DNA of 64,000 nucleotides from Athripsodes cinereus (lineage: Eukaryota > Arthropoda > Insecta > Trichoptera > Leptoceridae). The stretch lies in contig OX388312.1 of NCBI GenBank assembly GCA_947579605.1, positions 27,241,313 to 27,305,312 of the forward strand. Reading direction: 5' to 3'. This document shows, in pieces, positions 21,601 through 27,498 of the stretch; within the stretch, counting starts at the first letter, position 1; the number at the start of each line of letters is the position of its first letter. The position numbers were made by a program, and so were the translations under genes. The notes under the pieces are model-generated. The model did not search any database. It was not told the origin of the DNA and worked only from the letters and a program-made list of their open reading frames with translations.

Positions 21601-21675
21601 ACATTCTTAGATCGATTGGCTCTTCTGCTTCTCGTCATTGCTTTTGTTCTACTCTTCATCATTTATCATTGTTAA
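1873..21675 (+). CDS. Gene A: divergent nicotinic acetylcholine receptor subunit, alpha type (8 exons)
   Basis: Joining 1873-1957, 12013-12215, 15570-15679, 16586-16817, 18635-18736, 19500-19728, 20201-20370 and 21496-21675 gives an open frame of 436 aa. All introns are GT-AG and all phases match. Residues 1-20 are a signal peptide. The extracellular domain has loop A (VWQPDI, about 121), a Cys-loop C167-C181 with exactly 13 residues between, loop B GSWTYDG (W188), and vicinal cysteines C236-C237 between Y234 and Y242, the mark of alpha subunits. Four membrane segments follow (about 259-281, 289-310, 321-343, 409-433) with a short TM3-TM4 loop. By family it should form acetylcholine-gated pentamers in the nerve or muscle membrane. 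Oddities: the Cys-loop has WPQD instead of the usual [FY]-P-x-D, and TM2 lacks the usual acidic and leucine positions. NxS/T sites include N40, N182 and N224. It resembles the divergent subunits specific to each insect order, but the exact orthologue is unknown. Confidence 0.9.
2075..2760 (+). repeat. Dispersed repeat R1, copy split by a SINE
   Basis: The left part at 2075-2170 (GGGGTAGCCAGTGGACTAAC) and the right part at 2640-2760 (TTTTACAGGACACTCGAAAA, then GGGAGACCTAATCTTCACCG) match one R1 unit. The middle is displaced by the reverse SINE at 2211-2438 and adjoining sequence. R1 is unclassified; see the R1 copy at 51005. Confidence 0.6.
2211..2438 (-). mobile_element. tRNA-derived SINE, family S2
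   Basis: On the minus strand it reads a tRNA-like head (GGCGCGGAGGTAACGCTCTT, then GGGTTCGATTCCCGGCCAGG), the body CCTGGGTCTGGGTGTT, and a 3' part ending GTTTGGGACTAGCTC. A (TA)n run at about 2301-2319 sits inside. Other copies are at 15807 (+), 26350, 31765 and 54317. Confidence 0.8.
2761..3148. other. Intron 1 of gene A, unassigned
   Basis: AT-rich intronic DNA between the R1 copy and the palindromic element at 3149. Nothing recognised. Confidence 0.4.
3149..3382. mobile_element. Palindromic MITE (family M2)
   Basis: The ends AATAGCCGCGTCCAC and GGACGCGGCTATT are inverted copies. The arms continue for about 110 bases each with a few mismatches, meeting near 3265 around a TATATGGG loop. 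The high GC of the ends stands out from the AT-rich intron. No coding capacity beyond chance. Confidence 0.7.
3508..3834 (+). mobile_element. Helitron-type non-autonomous element
   Basis: It begins ATATAAAATTCTCGTGTCAC, contains CTCCTCCGAAACTGCTAAAC and ends AACGTTTGCTGGGTCAGCTAG followed by T. I recognise this as the common lepidopteran Helitron-derived repeat. The CTAG end followed by host T, with no terminal inverted repeat, fits Helitron insertion. No Rep/helicase is encoded. Confidence 0.7.
3835..5334. other. Intron 1 of gene A, mostly unassigned
   Basis: AT-rich. Positions 4139-4197 carry a short decayed piece of SINE family S1 on the minus strand (TTATAAACCCAAATACAACT). The open frame on the minus strand at 4772-4969 has no recognisable domain and is taken as chance. 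Confidence 0.4.
5335..5590. repeat. Recent tandem duplication, about 127-bp unit, two copies
   Basis: The stretch starting GCAAAATTACACACAAAATA at 5341 is repeated from 5468. The copies are almost identical; the clearest difference is a five-base deletion near the start of the second. The similarity points to a recent local duplication inside intron 1 of gene A. Confidence 0.85.
5591..6242. other. Intron 1 of gene A with an R1 fragment
   Basis: About 5925-5990 carries an R1 piece on the minus strand (CAATTCAGCATTGAGATATGC, then CCCATCCTGAATG). The remainder is unassigned AT-rich intron. Confidence 0.4.
6243..6380 (+). mobile_element. MITE family M1, left half only
   Basis: Starts CACTGAGAAAAATACTAACG and runs through GGTACGTACTATCAGAT to the central GTTGGTAAATTT, matching the left half of the element at 203-613. 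The right half is missing; a SINE begins about 40 bases further on. Confidence 0.7.
6423..6600 (+). mobile_element. tRNA-derived SINE, family S1
   Basis: Full-length forward copy: GTTCGTCGGTAGTCTGGAGG head, B box GGTTCGATCCCAGG, body through AGCTTTTAGCTTACTGTG, GGGTTTATAACAAAACCCAG and an A-rich tail ending near 6600. Confidence 0.85.
6601..8079. other. Intron 1 of gene A, unassigned, with an (AT)n run
   Basis: A perfect (AT)n microsatellite of about 58 bases lies at 7117-7174. The stretch 7180-7340 has higher GC and looks like a piece of a retroelement end, but no domain could be read. The (AT)n also creates a spurious Ile-Tyr frame on the minus strand. Confidence 0.45.
8080..8218 (-). mobile_element. 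LINE 3' tail (GTTGGAAGATATCGC type)
   Basis: On the minus strand: TTAGTTGGAAGATATCGCG, GCGATAAACTCGCCCATTGTG, then a tail TTTGTACAATAAAG and (TTA)n. The same tail recurs at about 59015, 59195 and 63278. This is typical of the 3' end of a non-LTR retrotransposon; the clade is not determined. Confidence 0.6.
8219..8699. other. Intron 1 of gene A, unassigned
   Basis: No recognisable feature. Confidence 0.35.
8700..8895 (-). pseudogene. Penelope-like retroelement relic, GIY-YIG endonuclease fragment
   Basis: The minus strand encodes, in shifting frames, SSYVPT then [14 protein letters not shown], and further on [20 protein letters not shown]. This matches the GIY-YIG nuclease pattern Y-[IV]-G-Q-T-G-R with a following E-H and the later A-x-H...N-G-H block found at the C-terminus of Penelope-like elements. 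At least one frameshift and a stop break it. No reverse transcriptase part was found next to it. It lies antisense in intron 1 of gene A. Confidence 0.6.
8896..11143. other. Intron 1 of gene A, mostly unassigned
   Basis: About 9510-9590 (minus) is a LINE-type tail with TAAAAGGCAAATTGCCG, also seen near 23985. A (TA)n run lies at 9627-9654. About 10490-10600 may be an old retroelement piece, but no frame could be read. Confidence 0.4.
11144..11634. mobile_element. hAT-type MITE with CCGCAT iterons (family M3)
   Basis: Ends are CAGGGATGTTGCG and CGCAACATCCCTG, flanked on both sides by the identical 8-bp target duplication GTATAAAC (11136-11143 and 11635-11642), as for hAT transposons. Inside, the hexamer CCGCAT or its complement is repeated many times near both ends, in both orientations. 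Such subterminal iterons are usual transposase-binding sites in hAT elements. No transposase is encoded. Confidence 0.85.
11643..12012. other. End of intron 1 of gene A
   Basis: Unassigned sequence leading to the acceptor TTTCAG at 12012. The open frame at 11730-12002 has no recognisable domain and overlaps the splice region. Confidence 0.4.
12013..12215 (+). CDS. Gene A exon 2: N-terminal helix and first strands of the ligand-binding domain
   Basis: Encodes residues 29-96, including [14 protein letters not shown] and [10 protein letters not shown]. This is the usual start of a cys-loop receptor extracellular domain (helix then Y-D-K-x-x-R-P). It ends ATG before GTAAGA, phase 0. Confidence 0.9.
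12838..14075 (+). pseudogene. hAT transposase with BED zinc finger, broken
   Basis: The likely start is ATG 12838 ([17 protein letters not shown]), which runs into an extra base in the A-run near 12911. The main frame then continues with a BED-type finger (C-x2-C ... H-x4-H, about 12938-13000), a charged middle and AVDESTD, a conserved hAT catalytic-region motif. A SINE interrupts at 13400. The frame resumes with [12 protein letters not shown] at 13527, reaches a stop near 13699, and after an internal loss ends with the hAT dimerisation region ([18 protein letters not shown]) at about 13890-14075. It resembles the GTF2IRD2/ZBED-related hAT group. It cannot make an active enzyme as it stands. 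Confidence 0.88.
13400..13525 (+). mobile_element. SINE family S1, 5'-truncated, inside the hAT transposase
   Basis: Begins at the B-box region (TTCGATACCAGGTGCCGG), runs through the S1 body and ends in an A tail. It splits the transposase between a codon for Asn and one for Asp. A short AAAT on both sides may be the target duplication. Confidence 0.85.
14455..15095 (+). mobile_element. 5'-truncated non-LTR retrotransposon with 18-bp target duplication
   Basis: The perfect direct repeat TAACTAAACGCCTCAACA flanks the insert (14455-14472 and 15078-15095), the signature of target-primed reverse transcription. The insert itself is 14473-15077 and ends in a short (TA)n. It lies in the sense direction in intron 2 of gene A. 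Confidence 0.9.
14537..15064 (+). CDS. C-terminal piece of a LINE reverse transcriptase (ORF2)
   Basis: An intact 175-codon frame with the motifs typical of the ORF2 C-terminus of RTE/endonuclease-RT type LINEs: [51 protein letters not shown] and REEWRNKS. It lacks the endonuclease and the RT catalytic core because the copy is 5'-truncated. The intact frame and perfect target duplication suggest a fairly recent insertion. It is not a host gene. Confidence 0.85.
   Translation: MSRINQARIAFNKKSKILESPNIDLSVRKNLTKAFVWSILLYGCETWTISKRESGRLAAFEMWCYRRMLKIHWSEHVENEEVLTRVGEKRQLLKRICQQRANWIGHNIRHPGLLIAIAEGRTEGTNGRGRPRDAYMDQLKRDMSCGSYMELKRLAENREEWRNKSKLVADQSNGL
15297..15334. repeat. AT-rich hairpin
   Basis: TTTTGACAATATA and TATATTGTCAAAAT face each other around a short loop in intron 2 of gene A. 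No function is assigned. Confidence 0.5.
15570..15679 (+). CDS. Gene A exon 3: loop D/loop A segment
   Basis: Encodes [16 protein letters not shown], then VWQPDI and QYN, the highly conserved W-x-D-x-x-L-x-W and W-x-P-D-I blocks of nAChR subunits. Phase 2 at the donor AG before GTGAGT. The same length (110 bases) as exon 3 of gene B. Confidence 0.92.
15807..16060 (+). mobile_element. tRNA-derived SINE, family S2, forward copy
   Basis: GGCCGGTGTGGCGCGGAGGT head, A-box TGGCGCGGAGG, B box GGGTTCGATTCCC, body TTTTCCTGGGTCTGGGTG, and 3' part TTTGGGACTAGCTCGATC. Not a functional tRNA: it has no closing acceptor stem. Confidence 0.85.
16240..16430 (-). repeat. Dispersed repeat R1
   Basis: Reverse copy with TTCAGCGATGAAGTTTGCCA, CCCATACTGGATG, CACGGAGAAGACAGG and CTTGTGGGACATGCCG. 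In intron 3 of gene A. Confidence 0.6.
16463..16556 (-). mobile_element. tRNA-like SINE head, family S3
   Basis: On the minus strand, CTCAGTAGCTCGACGTTAGAG (A-box-like) is followed by TTTTGGGTTCAAATCCTC (B box). The two ends do not pair as a tRNA acceptor stem, so it is called a SINE remnant, not a tRNA gene. Similar pieces are at about 25110 and 55815. Confidence 0.5.
16586..16817 (+). CDS. Gene A exon 4: Cys-loop and loop B
   Basis: Encodes residues 133-210, with the Cys-loop C167 to C181 (13 residues between, containing WPQDEQ) and GSWTYDG with loop B tryptophan W188. An extra cysteine at 147 is shared with gene B. Phase 0 at the donor. Confidence 0.93.
16818..17309. other. Intron 4 of gene A, left part
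   Basis: From about 17035 to 17290 the sequence repeats GTACGAT/ATCGTAC-like words, which resume at 17780-17840 after the MITE. This may be an older repeat split by the MITE; it is not classified. Confidence 0.35.
17310..17520. mobile_element. Near-palindromic MITE (family M4), copy 1
   Basis: Ends CAGGGTTACTCTTGACAAAA and TTTTGTCAAGAGTAGCCCTG. Inverted arms are about 75 bases, with GATCTTAATCTAGT in each. The target duplication is CAG on both sides (17307-17309, 17521-17523). Copy 2 lies in intron 7 of the same gene. Confidence 0.85.
17524..18151. other. Intron 4 of gene A, middle part
   Basis: Includes what look like two LINE-type tails ending in (AAAT)n at about 17690-17780 and (TTTA)n at about 17985-18015. 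Otherwise unassigned. Confidence 0.4.
18152..18329 (-). mobile_element. tRNA-derived SINE, family S1
   Basis: Reverse copy: oligo-A/T tail at 18152, TATAAACCCGAATACAACCT, AGTAAGCTACTAAAAGCTT, GGAGTTTGCCGGCACC, ending GACGAACTC. The B box is partly lost (CACCACGGTCC). Confidence 0.8.
18353..18546. mobile_element. Palindromic MITE (family M5)
   Basis: Ends ATATTAAAATGATAGAGTTA and its complement. The arms are about 85 bases each with few mismatches (both contain GGACTAAGTCCGAAAG or its complement), and the loop is short. In intron 4 of gene A, directly next to a SINE. Confidence 0.8.
18635..18736 (+). CDS. Gene A exon 5: loop C with vicinal cysteines
   Basis: Encodes [15 protein letters not shown], then [14 protein letters not shown]234, C236-C237 and Y242 form the alpha-type loop C. 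Phase 0 on both sides. Exon 5 of gene B is three codons shorter and has no cysteine. Confidence 0.92.
18922..19284. mobile_element. MITE family M6, copy 1
   Basis: Terminal inverted repeat TCTTCTGACTAACTGTCGTA against GATACGACTGTTAGTCAGAA. It is about 90% identical over its length to 58046-58426. Target duplication unclear. In intron 5 of gene A. Confidence 0.8.
19500..19728 (+). CDS. Gene A exon 6: TM1 and TM2
   Basis: Encodes [10 protein letters not shown] (end of the extracellular domain), TM1, a short loop with [13 protein letters not shown]2 and [10 protein letters not shown]. There is no acidic residue between the RR and the SPD. A 20-residue window around TM2 contains the unusual LPP. 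It differs from the gene B exon at only 19 of 229 bases. Confidence 0.92.
19729..20200. other. Intron 6 of gene A, with homology to intron 6 of gene B
   Basis: About 19855-19955 (CACTACAGCTGTCAGTGG, CGATAGTTTATTTATGAAGT) aligns with 35676-35775 of gene B, so the duplication, or a later exchange, covered the intron too. Confidence 0.6.
20201..20370 (+). CDS. Gene A exon 7: TM3 and cytoplasmic loop
   Basis: Encodes [20 protein letters not shown] (TM3), [11 protein letters not shown], a short basic stretch and CKAARLL. This matches the nAChR pattern of TM3, V-L-N-V, basic, M-P-x-W. Phase 0 at the donor. Confidence 0.92.
20371..20700. other. Intron 7 of gene A, left part
   Basis: Unassigned, with a possible R1 remnant (CTCAGGATGGGTGACAT) near 20650. 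Confidence 0.4.
20701..20917. mobile_element. Near-palindromic MITE (family M4), copy 2
   Basis: Ends CAGGGCTACTCTTGACAAAA and TTTTGTCAAGAGTAACCCTG, about 75-base arms, target duplication CTG on both sides (20698-20700, 20918-20920). The loop is inverted relative to copy 1, as expected for a near-palindrome. Confidence 0.85.
20921..21495. other. Intron 7 of gene A, right part
   Basis: AT-rich, no repeat recognised, ends in TTTATTTCAG before exon 8. Confidence 0.4.
21496..21675 (+). CDS. Gene A exon 8: end of cytoplasmic loop, TM4 and stop
   Basis: Encodes [20 protein letters not shown], a polar linker, then [20 protein letters not shown] and a hydrophobic tail ending IIYHC. W-x-x-x-A-x-x-x-D-R-L is the conserved start of nAChR TM4. 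The stop is TAA at 21673-21675. Confidence 0.92.
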   Translation, partial: STSEELQATGSACAGEVEGTNSGSQPPSRSWLALATFLDRLALLLLVIAFVLLFIIYHC

Positions 21676-22519
21676 GTTTTTGGATAGGAATTCTTAAAAC
21701 GAAAAAAAAAACTTTAAAACAGATCTTTATCCAACACTTTGAAACGTTGGATTGGCAACTCTTGAAAGCATAACTGTTTTATATAAACCAGTACCAAATT
21801 TCCTTCAAATAACTGTCATGCAATCATAGCTCACTCGATTACGGGTGTTTTACCATGAAATTTAGCAAAATTGTGTAATTTTACGGTTTTTTAAGACTAT
21901 CGACCAGATCAAGAACAAAATTGGCAATTTGAAATCTAAAATATAATATGTGTATGATTATTATTAAATTCCCATTATTGTTAATTATTTTTATGTCTAT
22001 AGTCCATAAATGAATACATTTGTATTATAAAAATAAACTTTTAATTTACAAATAGGTACATAACTATTGTATACATATTTTCAAGTATAATTTGTGGAAA
22101 TTCATTATTAAAGATTGTTATAACTAAAAACATTGTTTAAATCCACTATAAATTTATAGATTGATAAGTGTGAAAAATGTGTAAATATTTAACAGCCTCC
22201 TCCTCTCTCTCTCTCCCCTGAACCCACCCCTTGGCTCACCCCTACTTCTCCAACCCTCTTTCCAACCATAACCACTCCTTTTTAATTTATTATTTTACAT
22301 TATAGTCGAAAACGTTTCATCAATAGTGTTTTAAATAATCTTTACAAAAACATGTAATTTTAAAAATATGCTTTGTATTTGCATTACAATATTACCTACA
22401 TTCCTTGTTTTTATAAAATTTTGTTTCCATGATTAGGTGTACACGTTATTTGTAGAATTTAACATAAATTAAAATTTTCCAATATTTCAAATGAAGTTTT
22501 GTTAATTATGTCCTCCCAT
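21676..22519 (+). other. 3' untranslated region of gene A and downstream spacer
   Basis: A canonical AATAAA polyadenylation signal is at 22032-22037, about 360 bases after the stop. A pyrimidine-rich stretch with (CT)n lies at 22197-22285. Confidence 0.5.
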
Positions 22520-22532
22520 CATTGATATAACA

Positions 22533-23033
22533 CAGGCGTCGGCAACCTTTGGCACGCGATGGGGTTCTGAATGGCACTCTACAAAGTAATCAGGGAAATC
22601 GCGAAAATATCGAGACGAAGTGATTTTTAAATAAGAGTAAATGTTTAATTTTTTTTTTTTAAAAGATATATCTGGGTTTTGTTTGTTATAAACCCAAATA
22701 CAACCTTATACACCGTTCACAGTAAGCTACTAAAAGCTTGTGTCGTTATAATTATTTATCTAACGTGGCTCGCCAATGTCACGAAAATCTGCGCGAAGGG
22801 TGAGTGAGAGCGCATTCGGAGTAAAAAGGATGAATCATGCGCAGCGCCGACTAATTTAATTAATTTATGTTAGAATTTATGTTATTTTTTTAATAATTAT
22901 GTTTAAAAGATAAATTTGGTATAAAATTCTTCTCCTCTAGAACCCCATTATATAATTTAGAATTAAGGCGGCACCCTGAATCATATTGGTAGAGTGGCTT
23001 GGCACACCACAGCTAAAAGGTTGCCGACCCCTG
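22533..23033. mobile_element. hAT family T1 deletion derivative, nested in the P-like left end
   Basis: Same termini as 12389-14230 (CAGGCGTCGGCAACC and GGTTGCCGACCCCTG), with target duplication ATATAACA on both sides (22525-22532, 23034-23041). The whole transposase is deleted. A SINE S1 fragment is inserted at about 22651. Confidence 0.92.
22651..22745 (-). mobile_element. SINE family S1 fragment inside the hAT derivative
   Basis: T-run, AAAAGATATATCTGGGTTTT, GTTATAAACCCAAATACAAC, AGTAAGCTACTAAAAGCTTG. It lies at a point where the full hAT element has continuous sequence (TTTAATT/ATAATAATTTATC), so it is a later insertion. Confidence 0.85.
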
Positions 23034-23177
23034 ATATAACATGTTAACACTAGATATGACAGGTAGAACAAATAAATTGTCGGATGTAACTGCGGCGTAA
23101 GGCCACAGTTTAGCCGTTCCATGGTTTAGTCGATATTTATATATCATTGGGTACGTGACGTGTCCGGAGCTGAAAAT

Positions 23178-23971
23178 ATGCCAAATTGTGCGCTTAAATC
23201 CTGTACAAATCGATCTGTAAAGGTCAAAAAAAGTGATGGAGTGACATTTCACCGGTAAGTAGAATTTATTGATCATATTTATGTAATTAATTTAAGCATT
23301 TTGAATTTTTAAATCAAATTAATTAAATTCACACCATTTAAAAATATTTAAAATAATTTGAATTCTTTATATCTCTTTCACTCCTTGCTGTTGTAATGTA
23401 GTGTGAGTGGTAAAGAAAAACTTATATATTTATATTATTATTTACGCTGTAGTCAAGTCTACCAAAAGTACCTAAGCCGAAATACACAGTACATAATGGG
23501 AATGTGTATCTATCTCTTCCTCTCTCGTTTTAATAGAAGGCGTGTAAACGAGAAGATATATTAACATTAAACACTATTTCTAAATATTGTTTATATATTA
23601 AATAAACAATGTATCGGGTTAAGGGTTGTCACTACAACGAAAAATATTTGTTCGGCTTTTTTATGAAAACGTTAAATAATGTACGAAAACTAATTTTAGT
23701 TTTTGAAATCATCCTGATCTGTAAATTAATGAAAAAATGTATAATTGTAGATTTCCGTGTCCATCTCATATAAGAGAGAAAAGTGGATAAAATTTGTCCA
23801 AGACGACCGCAAGGACATTCCTGGCTACCAAATAATCAAACTACTATAATAAATGTTCTCATCATTTTCAAGAAGATGACTTCTACAAAAAAGGGAAAAC
23901 GTTTCTTGAAAAAGACAGGAAAAGTGGTGGAATAAAATTGATGTCTCAACATAACTCTTTTATCTTGTAAT
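23178..23971 (+). pseudogene. THAP-domain exon pair of the P-like element, broken
   Basis: Exon 1 (23178-23254) reads MPNCALKSCTNRSV ... GVTFHR and ends at a good donor, CG before GTAAGT. Exon 2 starts at 23751 after TTGTAG and restores the arginine, then FPCPSHIREK. Two extra bases after the Lys codon shift the frame, after which WIKFVQDDRKDIPG can be read, and later CSHHFQEDDFYKKGKTFLKK. This is the C-x4-C ... C-x2-H layout of a THAP zinc finger with the usual F-H-R-F-P. The frameshift and later stops mean no intact protein. By family it would bind transposon ends or DNA. Confidence 0.8.
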
Positions 23972-24374
23972 ATTATTTTTTGTAAAAGGCAATTGCCGTA
24001 TATTAAATAAATAAAAAAATATACCTTTTATATATCTTTTATTTTGTTGAATTGTGTATACTTTAACCATCATATTATTATTATTTGTTTTATATTATTA
24101 GGTAGTTGCTAAATCATTTTGCCTTGCACTCATGCTAATGTGTAGGTACTTTTATAATATGTTTTTCTCTATATATTGTTGTTTTTATTGTATATTATGT
24201 CAAAGGCCTATATAGCCGTTCATTGTATAAATAAATAAATATATCAATACATATTATTTTTCGGAAGTATTCACAACCCTGCTCAACAAAAAGTTAGATG
24301 CATTCGATTTTGCGACACAAATTTTGTTCGTCCTGTCATATCTAGTGTTAACATGTTAGATCAATGCCTCCCAT

Positions 24375-25589
24375 AGACATTTTACAAGAACTAGACTGTC
24401 CACTATTGACCAAAATACAAAAAATCTATAAAACAATTATTTGTATTGTTCCAACAGCGATGATATAAAAATATTACATAGAAATAGTGTGAGGGTGTCT
24501 GGGATGTATTTGGGGGTGAAATAGTACGATTAAGAATGAGATAAGTAAAAGTATATAAAAATTTTATTAAAGTTCGAAATTCCCCCCCCCCCCCCGTCCT
24601 AGAATTCAAATTAAATATAACTGGTATCAAAATAATTAAACATAAACGAGAAAACATTTCAAATTCTTTTACCAAAATGAAAATTTGGCAACGGGAGTTT
24701 GAAATTAGAGACAAAGGAGAAGGTAATAATTTATTTATTTAAGACTTAAGTCCGACATGTTAATTAAAGTATAAAAAAAAAGTATCGAACTTATACATAC
24801 ACGATTTGGTCCACACAAGGTGATGTGTCCAGAGACGTGTTGTTAAGCTTCAAAGTGCCCGAGCCTGAGAACCACCAGCATAGTGTGGAAACATTAAACC
24901 CTCCCAAAGGTACTTTCCACCGAGGGACAGAGCGGAGAGAGAAATCTGCGACCAGTTTTCATCTGAAACTAAAAAAAGGTGCACACAGTAATGAGTCGTA
25001 ATATCAAGAAAAAAAATTAAGCTCCCCCTCTAGAGAAAATCATGGATACACCCTTGTTCGTCACTATAATAATGTGCACTCAGGTGATAATCACAAAAAT
25101 ACTTCATGGTAAGTAATATGCTTGAGTCGTGAAGGTAGATAAGGTTATCAGCGGGAGAACTCGAACTCAAGATCCCTTGATTGAAAAATCGAAACTTATC
25201 TTCACTCTCCCTCAGTATCACGCTACTGTCCACTTTATCCTTAGTATGACATAATAAGTAAAACATAAGCATGACACGATAGTAAATAAAATAAATGTAT
25301 CAGCATCATTCTGACGCTGCATATATTGTATTGTACTTAGTTAAGATGTTATTACAAATGCAGCGCAGAATGCAATACAATAGTTGTGGGTCTGAACTAA
25401 ACCTGGTATGAGCACTCAAATCACAGTCACTCAATTACTTTAAACATATGTAGTTCAATGATAACATAACCTTCAAATAGACTGTACGACAATCTTTGTA
25501 AGAAGCGAACATTTCTGTGAAACTGGAAAATCAATGATGATTAGTCAAAAAGAGTAATATTAGACATAACCCGAATAAAAAAAGGAACT
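24375..25589. other. Intergenic sequence between genes A and B
   Basis: Contains a run of 14 C (24582-24595). About 25080-25235 (minus) is a tRNA-like S3 SINE piece with GGGATCTTGAGTTCGAGTTC. The stretch 24830-25000 has higher GC, but no domain could be read from it. Confidence 0.4.
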
Positions 25590-26340
25590 AATTATTTGTT
25601 CGGCTATTAATCCATTCGTTCGGCAAGAAAAAATCAGCATTTAAGTCATTCGCAGTAGCAAACAATATTTTCATCGGTAATAAATAAAAAATAAGCGCAA
25701 CGCTTGTTTAGCAAACAAACTTGGTTATATCAGCAAATTAACAAACTTTAACGGCTTAATAAATACTCGCACAGCAAAATAATTAATTGATCAGCAGAAT
25801 TGTTATTTGAGCAGCAGAATTATTATTTAACCAGCAGAAAATATTAGATAAACAATATTTTTCTCACACCAATTTACCTTCGGATCCACGTGAAGTTTTT
25901 GTGATTTCTTACCAAATGAATTATGACTACGAAAATAATGCCAGTATCCGCTTTGCTATATTCGAAATATAACTGAAATGTCGAAAAACGCTAGTGTCGT
26001 CAGATGCTACATATAAAATCACATAAAAAGATGCTACATACAAAGATTTATTGTTTGAACAAGATTAAAAATTTAGCTTTCACAAGTTTAATTAAAATTA
26101 GCTCACAGTTTGCTGCTCATTTATTTATTTTGCTGGACAAATAATCATTATGCCGGTCAAATAATAATTTTGCCGGTCGGTTAAATTTAGAGTTTTACAA
26201 TATCAAATTATTTGCAAAAGAAATATAATATTCTCGCTGGGCATAAGTAGCATATCAACATGATATATTTGTCGGCAGAATAGATTTATCTGCTGAACAT
26301 ATCAATATTATGCTGATCGTTTAAATGAGAGCCATAAAAA
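25590..26340. repeat. Foldback-like region with a degenerate 18-20 bp motif
   Basis: CAGCAGAATTATTATTTAA-type units recur several times in the left half (25770-25850) and as the reverse complement (CAAATAATAATTTTGCCGG) in the right half (26110-26300). The motif is AT-rich with a conserved GC core (CAGC or CCGGC). No termini or target duplications were fixed. It may be a non-autonomous DNA element. Confidence 0.45.
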
Positions 26341-26349
26341 AATATCCTT

Positions 26350-26975
26350 ATAACATAACACATAACACGTGTAGACAATTCACACAGACCGAGCTAGTCC
26401 CAAACTAAGATATGAATCTTGTATTATGGGTACTAACACGGCGATACACATATTTTTTTATTTATTTATTTAATTTTTTTAATAAAGTTACAAATTATAG
26501 ATTATTTATAACTTAAAATTACCTTATTACCTACTATTTGAAAATAACTTTCTGACGTCACTATCATCCACTCATTCTTTCATTCAGGGTGTCACGCTAT
26601 CATCCTAAAGTTTTTACTTGATTTTAAATGTTTAAGACATTTCCCACGAAAGATCGCAAGCGTAGCCGCATCCTTGAGGCCGGCCGGAAGATCGTTGAAC
26701 AGCCTGAATCCTTTATAGAAAAGACTGCTCTCCGTACCCGCAAGCCTGGCCCCTCGGAGCCTAAACGCATCGCGACCCCTCGTGGGATAGTCGTGTACTT
26801 CATAATTATATTTTATATATATTTTATACAATGCACTAAACACATATACATGTAACACCCAGACCCAGGACAATCTGAAAAAGGTCATTCTTCATTTTGC
26901 CCTGGCCGGGAATCGAACCCGGGACCTCGTGACTCAAAGGCAAGTGCGTTAGCCTCCGCGCCACACCGGTCGCCC
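26350..26975 (-). mobile_element. SINE family S2 split by a LINE fragment
   Basis: The 3' part (GTGTAGACAATTCACACAGA ... GCGATACACATAT) is at 26370-26452. The 5' tRNA-like part (AACACCCAGACCCAGGACAA ... CCTCCGCGCCACACCGG) is at 26825-26975. The break is exactly where a retroelement is inserted. An (ATAAC)n tail is next to 26350. Confidence 0.8.
26453..26820 (-). mobile_element. LINE 3' end inserted in a SINE
   Basis: The minus-strand frame ending near 26592 encodes DYPTRGRDAFRLRGARLAG, SLFYKGFRLFNDLPAGLK and FRGKCLKHL, the conserved tail of non-LTR reverse transcriptases (R-x-R ... Y-N-x-L-P ... F-K-x-x-L). A 3' tail with (TAAA)n follows on the minus strand. Heavily 5'-truncated. Confidence 0.75.
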
Positions 26976-27119
26976 AACAATAGTATCAAATTGTTAGTGA
27001 TGTCTAGATATTTGTTGTCAATGACAATAATACGCATTGAATATTCCTTAGTACGAAGAAAATATTTATGAGAAACTCCACTGAGGTGTCACTGAAAGAC
27101 CTTATAAATAAATAATATA

Positions 27120-27345
27120 TATAAATAAAACTTTATTGGTATTGCTATAGTGTACAAGCATGAGTTCGCGGGTAGCCTGGAGGTAGAGTCTCGGCCTCGT
27201 GAACAAGGGGTCCGTGGTTCGATACCAGGTGCCGGCAAACTCCCCTTTCACGACACAAGCTTTTAGTAGCTTACTGAGAAAGGTGGTTAAGGTTGTATTT
27301 GGGTTTATAACAAACAAAACCTAGATATATATTTTAAAAAAAATT
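27120..27345 (+). mobile_element. SINE family S1 next to a LINE-type tail
   Basis: GTTCGCGGGTAGCCTGGAGG at 27164, B box GGTTCGATACCAGG, body, then A-rich end near 27342. The preceding 40 bases (AATAAAACTTTATTGGT) look like a LINE end in the other orientation. Confidence 0.8.
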
Positions 27346-27498
27346 GTTTGGTTACAAAAAAAGAAATATTTACTAAAAGGCGGTTATAGGTTACAAGTTA
27401 TAAGTTACCAAGCATGTTACACGGTTCCAAAAAAAATACCGTGTGAGAAATATTGTATTCGTGAAATTCTTATCAATGTGAAAACGGTACTCTTATGT

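Larger units (their letters stand above)
22520..24366 (+). mobile_element. P-element-like non-autonomous transposon with THAP exon
   Basis: The direct repeat CCTCCCAT (22512-22519 and 24367-24374) flanks inverted ends CATTGATATAACA...TGTTAACACTAGATATG and CATATCTAGTGTTAACATGT...ATCAATG (arms about 35 bases, interrupted on the left by the hAT insert). An 8-bp duplication, ends starting CA, and a THAP domain together fit the P superfamily. Without the hAT insert and its extra target copy the element is about 1.34 kb. No catalytic part of a transposase was found. Confidence 0.75.

Noticed and set aside
23040..24355. Kolobok or piggyBac element (TTAA flanking CACTAGATATG)
   Set aside because: The inverted repeat extends beyond the TTAA to CATTGAT, and an 8-bp duplication CCTCCCAT lies outside it, so the TTAA is inside the terminal repeat.
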